From: Sphingobium sp. Ant17 | Lineage (GTDB): Bacteria; Pseudomonadota; Alphaproteobacteria; Sphingomonadales; Sphingomonadaceae | Assembly (NCBI RefSeq): GCF_000588875.1 | Contig: NZ_JEMV01000016.1 | Location: 22,282 to 86,281, forward strand | Direction: 5' to 3' | Length of the DNA: 64,000 nt | Shown: in pieces, positions 58,615 to 64,000 of the stretch | Numbering within the stretch: the first letter of the stretch is position 1 | Layout: each line of letters begins with the position of its first letter | Notes under the pieces: generated by a model | What the model saw: only the letters and a program-made list of their open reading frames with translations | What the model was told of the DNA's origin: nothing | Database searches by the model: none | Translations under genes and position numbers: made by a program

Positions 58615-59355
58615 TCAGATGGTGGTAACGGGCGCCTCGGGGCGTGACCGGCGACGGCGCAGCCACCGAAAATCCGCGCGGCCGAAGCTCTTGAAGAGCA
58701 GATAGAAGCCCGTTCCCGAAAGCCAAAGCGTGCCGAAAGCGACGAAGATGATGAGCGGATGATTGAAGCTGGTGCGGCTCACATAATCCATATTGTGGAG
58801 CATCCAGAAAAAGTCCCACGTCCGCCACGTATCGCCGCGCATCACGAGGACGCGACCTGTCTCCGCCGACACATAGGCGCTGCTGTTCGCCGCATCGGCG
58901 AAGTTGATCCGCCACATCGGTCCTGAGTGCTCGCGCGCTTCGAGATTGGGCTTCGGCAGCGCGACAACGTCGCGGATTGGCGCTTCGGTCATCTGCGATG
59001 CGGCGGCCTTGGCAAGCGCCGCATCGATGCGGATTGGATGTCCGTCATGGGCGCCGAACAGGCGTATTCCGTCCTCCGTGCGGACTTCATAGACCGGGCT
59101 GCCGGCGAGATCGCGCAGCACCAGACCGGACGCCTGTCGAACGCCCGGAATGCGGGCGGGATCAATCAGCCGATCGGGAGTCGGCAGCGGATGGGCGTGG
59201 ATTTCGGCAGCGTCATGGCCCCCGACCTGCTTCATGTCGAGCAGGGCCATCATCGAGCCGCTGAGCGCCCAGAGGAAGAACTGCAACCCCAAAATAAGCC
59301 CGATCCATTTGTGGATACGGCGGAACAGCAGCGGTGAGAGGCGTAACCGCTTCAT
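58615..59355 (-). CDS. PepSY-associated TM protein, second of a pair
   Basis: 246-aa membrane protein: N-terminal helix after RRIHKWIGLILGLQFFLWALSG, a periplasmic PepSY-like domain (VSAETGRVLVMRGDTWRTWDFFWMLHNMDY), and a C-terminal helix (HPLIIFVAFGTLWLSGTGFYLLF). His residues in IHKW and MLHNMDY are those of PepSY-TM ferric-reductase-like proteins. The start overlaps the stop of the first PepSY gene by 4 bp. Same order and length as that paralogue; probably acts with it behind the TonB receptor. Confidence 0.85.
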   Translation of the reverse strand: MKRLRLSPLLFRRIHKWIGLILGLQFFLWALSGSMMALLDMKQVGGHDAAEIHAHPLPTPDRLIDPARIPGVRQASGLVLRDLAGSPVYEVRTEDGIRLFGAHDGHPIRIDAALAKAAASQMTEAPIRDVVALPKPNLEAREHSGPMWRINFADAANSSAYVSAETGRVLVMRGDTWRTWDFFWMLHNMDYVSRTSFNHPLIIFVAFGTLWLSGTGFYLLFKSFGRADFRWLRRRRSRPEAPVTTI

Positions 59356-60062
59356 GCTCGTGGCATCTTCTTGCTGCGCCGAAACGACCAGATGAGGAGC
59401 AAGGCGCCGCTCAGCGCCATGGCAAACGCGCTCCAGGTTGCGACCCGAAGGAGCGGATTGTTGACGTTCGTGCGACCCTGATAGTCCATGATGTGGAGCA
59501 TCCAGGCGAAGTCGAAGACTCGCCAGAGCGCGTGTCGCCGCGAGATGAGCTCGCCCGTCGACGGCGACAGATAGAGCGTTGGCCGGTTCCAGCCTGCAAA
59601 CTCGACCTGCCAGTAAGGCGGCTTGCGCGACTGCATTTCGAGAGGTGCCTTGGTCAGCAGGTTGACGGCGACGATGTCGCCCTTGCCCGCATAGATCCTG
59701 CGGGCAAGGGCACGGATCTCCTGTTCGGTCGGCGCGGCCATCCGCTCGCCGGTTTTCGCGTCGAAAAGGGCTGGCCCCTCGGGTGTCTCCGAGCGCCAGA
59801 CTGGCCGACCGAACAGCCGCTGCAGCTGTACCTCGGAGGTTCCGGGCGCCGCCGCCACGATGAATGACGGCGGCACGAGTGCGGCGAGATCATAGCCCTG
59901 GACGATAGGTGCACGAACGAGATGGTCGCCATGGATCGTGTCGATATGGACGACGACCATGTAGAAGCCCGTCAGAGTCCAGAGCACGACCTGGACGCCC
60001 ACGAAGAGGGCGATCCATTTGTGCGTCCGTCTGGCGACGAGTGGCCAGCGAATCTTTGCCAT
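59352..60062 (-). CDS. PepSY-associated TM protein, first of a pair
   Basis: 236-aa protein with the same layout as its neighbour: ARRTHKWIALFVGVQVVLWTLTG, a periplasmic segment ending LYLSPSTGELISRRHALWRVFDFAWMLHIMDY, and a last helix (AFAMALSGALLLIWSFRR). It lies 14 bp after the TonB receptor gene. PepSY-TM proteins often sit with siderophore receptors and are thought to reduce or release imported iron or copper complexes. Confidence 0.85.
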   Translation of the reverse strand: MAKIRWPLVARRTHKWIALFVGVQVVLWTLTGFYMVVVHIDTIHGDHLVRAPIVQGYDLAALVPPSFIVAAAPGTSEVQLQRLFGRPVWRSETPEGPALFDAKTGERMAAPTEQEIRALARRIYAGKGDIVAVNLLTKAPLEMQSRKPPYWQVEFAGWNRPTLYLSPSTGELISRRHALWRVFDFAWMLHIMDYQGRTNVNNPLLRVATWSAFAMALSGALLLIWSFRRSKKMPRA

Positions 60063-60076
60063 AGCCCTTTCCTGCC

Positions 60077-62772
60077 TCAGAACGCGGTCCGGAAACCGGC
60101 GTAGAACCGGCGCCCGAACAGGTCATAGGTCATGGTGTCGGTATTGGCATCGGTGAAGCTCTGGATGTACGGCGCCTTGCGGTCGAAGACATTATCAACG
60201 CCGATCTGGAAGCGCGTCTTCTGATCGATCTCGAAGGCGAGCTGGGCGTTGTGGTAGAACACGTTGGGGGTCCGATAGCCGACATCCTCCGGGGCTGCGT
60301 TGAAGTCGGTCGCCTTGCCGATCCATTGCGTCGACCAGGTCGCGCTGATCCCGTCTTTCGCCGCTGTCAGCACGCCGTAGCCGCGCCATTTGGGATAGCC
60401 GCCATTGCCGCCGCCGATATAGCCGTCAAAGTCGATCGGGGCGCCGCCGGGGAAAGGCAGGACGACATATTTGTTGAGCCATGTGGCGTTCACGTCGAGC
60501 GTGATCGCGACGCCGCCGATCGTGCGGTTGTAAACGAGCCCCAGATCGAGCCCACTCATCTGCTCGCGCCCGGTATTGATCGGCTGGGCCGAGAGATAAG
60601 TGACCTCGCCGGTCAGCGGGCTACGCGTGAAGTCGTCGCAGAACTCGCTCGAAAGATTGGCGCTTGCGTAGCAGACCGCGAGCTTGGTCGAACCCGGAAT
60701 CGCCCGGATCGCGTCTTTGATGTCGATATCGAACCAGTCGGCGGTGAGCGACAGGCCGGGCACCAGTCCCTTGGGCTGGATCACCGTGCCGATCGTCCAG
60801 CTCGTCGAGCTTTCGGGCTTCAGATCCTGATTGCCACCGGCTGTCGTCAGAATGGTCGTCCCGAGCTGGACATAGTTTGCAGGAACGCCCGAGGCCTGAC
60901 AATTGGCGATCAGCGTTGCGTTCCCGCTCGACGCAAAGCGACTGCACGGATCGGTCGTCGTCAGATTGCCTTCGGAAACGCCGCCGAACAGTTCGGGCAC
61001 ATTGGGAATGCGGAAGCCCGTGCCATAAGTGCCGCGCAGGCGGAAATCGTCATTGATCATCCAGTCGGCGCTCAGTTTGTAGTTCCAGTCGCTGCCGAAC
61101 AGATTGTAGTTCGAGTAGCGAACCGCGCCGTCCAGCGTCAGTGCCTTGAAGAAGGGCACGTTGGCGAGGACCGGAACCGATAGCTCCAGATAGGCTTCCT
61201 TTGCCGTGCTCGACCCCGAGATCGGGTCCTGCTGGTTGGTGTTGGCGACGCCCAGCACGGTCAGCGGATCGGGATCGCGCCAACCCTTCTCCTTGCGGTA
61301 GACGGCACCCGTCGCGAACGAAACCGGCCCGGCCGCAGTTCGAACAGACTGCCGGTGAGGTCTGCGGTGACGGTGCCGAGCTCGTTGCCGCCCCGATCGC
61401 GCGAGGTGAACAGGATATAATCGAGCGCTGCGGGCGTCAGGTCGCCGAAGCCCAGATAGTCTGCGCACGGGATCGCTGCGCCGGCCGTGAGGCTGCATTT
61501 GCTAGTGTCGAGCGTGTTGGCGACACGTTCGAGATTTGCGATATTGGTGGAACCATCGACAGCGGTGTTGCGGCCAAAGCTACCTGCGACTTCCCAGGCC
61601 CAGTCATTGGCCAGCTTGCCGCGAAAGCCGAGCGTGCCTTGCCATGTATCCGTTTCCTGGAAGAACTGGCGCGGTCCCGGCTCGGCCAGTCTACGCTGAA
61701 TAAGGACGATGTTCTGACCCGTCGGATTGGTCGGGTTGCTTGCGGCGATCGACAAATTACGCAGCGTTCCCGGCGTCGCAATCTGGTTGGACTTTCGGAA
61801 GGTGTATAGGAATTCGCCGAACGCCTCGATGTCGTCGGTGACGTCGTAATCGGCAAAGAAGGCTGTGCTGACGCGCTCCACCGGACTGACCGCGTTGAGG
61901 AACGGCGCGGAATTGAAGTTGTGCTTGGACGCGCTGTACGGTTCGTAGAAATTGCCGTCGCCACCGGGAACCTGGTTGAAATTGATCTGCTGGCCATTGG
62001 GCAGCACGGCACGCCCGCCGATCGTCGCGGCGCTGTTGACACACGACAGCGTGCCGGGCGTTGTCTCGGCCAGCGAGCAGGGCGCGCGGCTTGCCATGTT
62101 GACCGCGTTCGTCTTCTGATAGGTTACCGCCGCCATGAAGCCGCCGCGATCGTTACGGATGCCCCAGATCAGATCCGCGGAGAAGTCCGAGCCATCGCCT
62201 CGATCGCTGATACCATAGCGCGTGCTGACGCCGAGGCCCTCATAGTCGGTGCGGGTTACGAGATTGACGACGCCCGCCATCGCATCGGCACCATAGATCG
62301 CCGACGCGCCGTCCTTGAGCACGTCGGTCCGCGCCAAAGCGACAACCGGGATCATGTTGAGGTCGGGCGATGAATTGGCGCCGGTGCCGCCGGCGACGAG
62401 GCGGCGACCGTTCAGGAGAACGAGGGTGCGCTTGATGCCGAGGCCGCGCAGGTTGACCTGCGCCGTCCCGTAGCCATTGCTCGTCCAATAGGCCGAAGTC
62501 TGGTTGCCCGCGAAGCCAGCATTGGCTGGAAGACGCTGGAGCATGGTTTCGATATTGACGATGCCGGTATTCTCGATCTGCTCGGCGGAGACGACCGTGG
62601 CCGGGCCGACGCCGGCCAGGTCCTGACGTCGGATACGGGAGCCGGTGACGACAATTTCGGACGCCGGCGCCTCGGCGCTCCCCCCAGGAGAACTTTGCGC
62701 CTGCGCGATGCCGGGCGATGCCCCACTTGCAAGTATCGTCGCGCCGAGAAGTGACACTACCCCCATTTTCAT
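60077..62772 (-). CDS. TonB-dependent receptor (frameshift near 61335)
   Basis: About 898 aa after correction. Signal peptide MKMGVVSLLGATILASGASPG, TonB-box-like EIVVTGSRI, plug domain (VSAEQIENTGIVNIETMLQR, RTLVLLNGRRLV, DGASAIYGADAMAGVVNLVT), then a 22-strand type barrel ending RRFYAGFRTAF with the terminal Phe. The frame breaks after GSLFELRPG; adding one G near 61335 gives FELRAGPVSFATGAVYRKEKGW in the other frame. Its plug motif family (VVTGSRIRR...NLRGLG) is that of sphingomonad receptors for varied ligands. Heads the operon with the PepSY pair; two GntR-like sites lie in its promoter. Confidence 0.9.
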
Positions 62773-62820
62773 GTTGAAACTCCCTGTTCGCCCTCATCTT
62801 CTGCAAGCAAGGGAGCATAG

Positions 62821-62862
62821 GTTGTATATACAGGTCAACATGAATTGTCCTGTATTTTCAAC
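62821..62862 (-). promoter_or_regulatory. Paired GntR/HutC-type operators at TonB receptor promoter
   Basis: Two 14-bp elements face each other: CCTGTATATACAAC on the minus strand (62821-62834) and CCTGTATTTTCAAC on the plus strand (62849-62862), 12 of 14 identical. The first contains the perfect palindrome TGTATATACA and the core GTATATAC, which fits the HutC-class consensus GTMTAKAC. The sites lie about 50-90 bp upstream of the receptor ATG, where a repressor would block transcription. Confidence 0.65.
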
Positions 62863-63390
62863 TAATTAGCTTTGAATTTGAGTCGCGCGGAGTGCCTCTG
62901 TATCTTAATACGCAGCCCAGGACGGAACCCCTCACATTTGGAGCCTTTTTTTTGCTCTTCGCATTCTCGCGCGTTGCCGGCGCGGCTGTGGAGCGCGGCA
63001 ACCAATGCAAGGGCAGGAACATCAGATCGCGCGTTGACCGTGAAACATTGGCCGCGCAAGGTCGAAACCGAAGAGTTCCGATGGTCGCTGCGATCGAGCC
63101 AAAGTCCAAAGTTGAGGATCACGGCGACGACTATCGTCGTGTTCGCGCAAGGAGCATCAGCACGCGCCCCGCACAGCTTGCATCGCGCAAATCCGCCTCA
63201 GCGACGATCGCGAGCGTTCGCGCCGCATCTGGCGATAATGCGACGGCTCCCCAGCACCGCTGCCCTCTTCGACGCTCTGTTGAGCGTCAATTGCACCGGA
63301 ATCGCCAAATGACGCTGATCGACCAATGATCGATTGCAAGATGTTCGCGAATTCTTGCCGCGCCGCACAGACCCCGATAGGCTGGCTCGC
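62863..63390. other. Intergenic region, about 530 bp
   Basis: Divergent space upstream of the TonB receptor and of the His-rich protein gene. Overlapping open frames on both strands have no ribosome site, family or consistent composition, so none is called. Confidence 0.4.
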
Positions 63391-63813
63391 GTGGATGTTC
63401 CGGTTCGATTCTCGCTGAGGCGGATTTGCGCGATGCTGTGCGTCGTGCTCGCGCTTGCGTTCGCCGCCGCCTCGGCGACCAGCGTCGTCGACCGCATCCA
63501 GCATCAGCCGGGCGCTCCAACGAACCACCAGCACATGCTGTTCACCGATATCTCGTTCGATGCCGACGATCATCATGTTGGCCACAGCGATGCCAGCGAT
63601 CGGGATGACGGCGCGGACCCCGATCATCAGCCCGGAACCGGACATCATCACCACGGCGATAGCGGCTCCGGTCTGCCCGCCTTCGCATCCGGCGATAACG
63701 GCCTGCCCGATCTTCGCAGCGACCGTCGAAGCCTAACGCCCGCCCGCCCGGTGATCGGTGTGACGATCCACGGCCCCGAACGACCGCCCAAAAGCATCAC
63801 CGCCAGCGTCTGA
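63391..63813 (+). CDS. His/Asp-rich periplasmic protein, probable metal binder
   Basis: About 140 aa. A signal-like helix (RRICAMLCVVLALAFAAASA) is followed by a His/Asp-rich mature part (NHQHMLFTDISFDADDHHVGHSD and GTGHHHHGDSG). GTG at 63391 chosen; an ATG lies at 63433. Such proteins commonly precede czcC genes and may hold Zn, Ni or Co. The next gene, 58 bp on, is a CzcC-like channel, so this likely starts a second metal efflux operon. Confidence 0.7.
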   Translation: MDVPVRFSLRRICAMLCVVLALAFAAASATSVVDRIQHQPGAPTNHQHMLFTDISFDADDHHVGHSDASDRDDGADPDHQPGTGHHHHGDSGSGLPAFASGDNGLPDLRSDRRSLTPARPVIGVTIHGPERPPKSITASV

Positions 63814-63871
63814 ACCGCCGTGTCCGAGAGGGCGCGGTTTTCGCCACGCCTGCTCGTGAGACCCTTTTGCC

Positions 63872-64000
63872 ATGTTTCAACCTACCGACGCGCGCCTTCC
63901 GGCGCGCTCCCGGCGCGCGCTGGCGATCGGCGCGGCGCTGATCGCTCTGTTCGCTGGCGACGTTGCCAGCGCGCAGGAATTGACCCTTTCGGACGCGCTG
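63872..64000 (+). CDS. CzcC/TolC-like outer-membrane factor, N-terminus only
   Basis: Starts at the ATG at 63872 with the signal peptide ARRALAIGAALIALF-like stretch (RSRRALAIGAALIALFAGDV, cleavage after ASA). The first mature residues QELTLSDAL begin the usual outer-membrane-factor repeat. It runs off the right end after 43 codons. Confidence 0.75.
   Translation, partial: MFQPTDARLPARSRRALAIGAALIALFAGDVASAQELTLSDAL

Noticed and set aside
58615..60062. Reading the PepSY pair as sensor or signalling proteins
   Set aside because: Only single N- and C-terminal helices with PepSY segments; no kinase, receiver or sigma-regulator motif.
62892..63329. Open frame upstream of the His-rich gene
   Set aside because: Overlapping frames on both strands, low-complexity Arg/Ser composition and no ribosome site.

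Overview
The window looks like chromosomal (or megaplasmid) DNA of a high-GC alphaproteobacterium. A member of the Sphingomonadaceae is the best guess, from codon usage, TonB receptor style, DUF2059 and glycine-zipper proteins, and DUF3240-type czc operons. That assignment is inference. Genes are densely packed, many are coupled by 4-bp ATGA/GTGA overlaps, and I see no insertion sequence, rRNA, tRNA or CRISPR array.

Layout. 1-970: start of a catalase gene cut by the window edge. 1.3-9.5 kb: a divergent sulfur island. One arm holds rhodanese, an RND adaptor, an RND permease and an ArsR-type regulator. The other holds a sulfide:quinone oxidoreductase-like flavoprotein, a DUF2892 membrane protein, a TolC-type channel and an AhpD-like CXXC protein. 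Together they make a full tripartite pump plus sulfide oxidation enzymes. 9.7-15 kb: a decayed exonuclease III, YjbQ, Nudix, small envelope proteins and an ECF sigma factor. 15-27 kb: a flavin reductase-patatin fusion, then an operon of GltD-like Fe-S flavoprotein, pyruvate:ferredoxin oxidoreductase, dihydroorotate-dehydrogenase-like protein and MFS transporter, followed by a phasin-like protein and a TANGO2/NRDE protein. 27.6-36 kb: cytochrome b561, then a two-component system with a czcBA-DUF3240-tolC metal efflux operon. 36-51.5 kb: L,D-transpeptidase-fold protein, YbhN-like flippase, PHA synthase, Bax-inhibitor-1 protein, MgtA-type ATPase, succinate/acetate CoA-transferase, beta-CASP nuclease, two paralogous triple-BON proteins, a small histidine kinase, an MbfA-like ferritin/VIT iron exporter and a zinc alcohol dehydrogenase. 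51.9-57.6 kb: a CnrYXH-like sigma/sensor cassette divergent from copC-copD, then a CopA-type ATPase with its CueR regulator and operator. 57.8-62.9 kb: a HutC-type GntR regulator, two PepSY membrane proteins and a TonB receptor with two GntR-like operators at its promoter. 63.4 kb to the end: a His-rich periplasmic protein and the start of a second CzcC-like channel.

How it fits together. The themes are metal and sulfide defence (three RND or RND-like systems, Cu, Ni/Co-type sensor, iron export), oxidative stress, and fermentative or low-oxygen carbon and redox handling (PFOR, PHA synthase, CoA-transferase, alcohol dehydrogenase, BON proteins). Eleven frameshifts in ten otherwise complete genes each fit the loss of one base, mostly in short G or C runs. 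Those genes are probably intact in the organism and the sequence carries indel errors.
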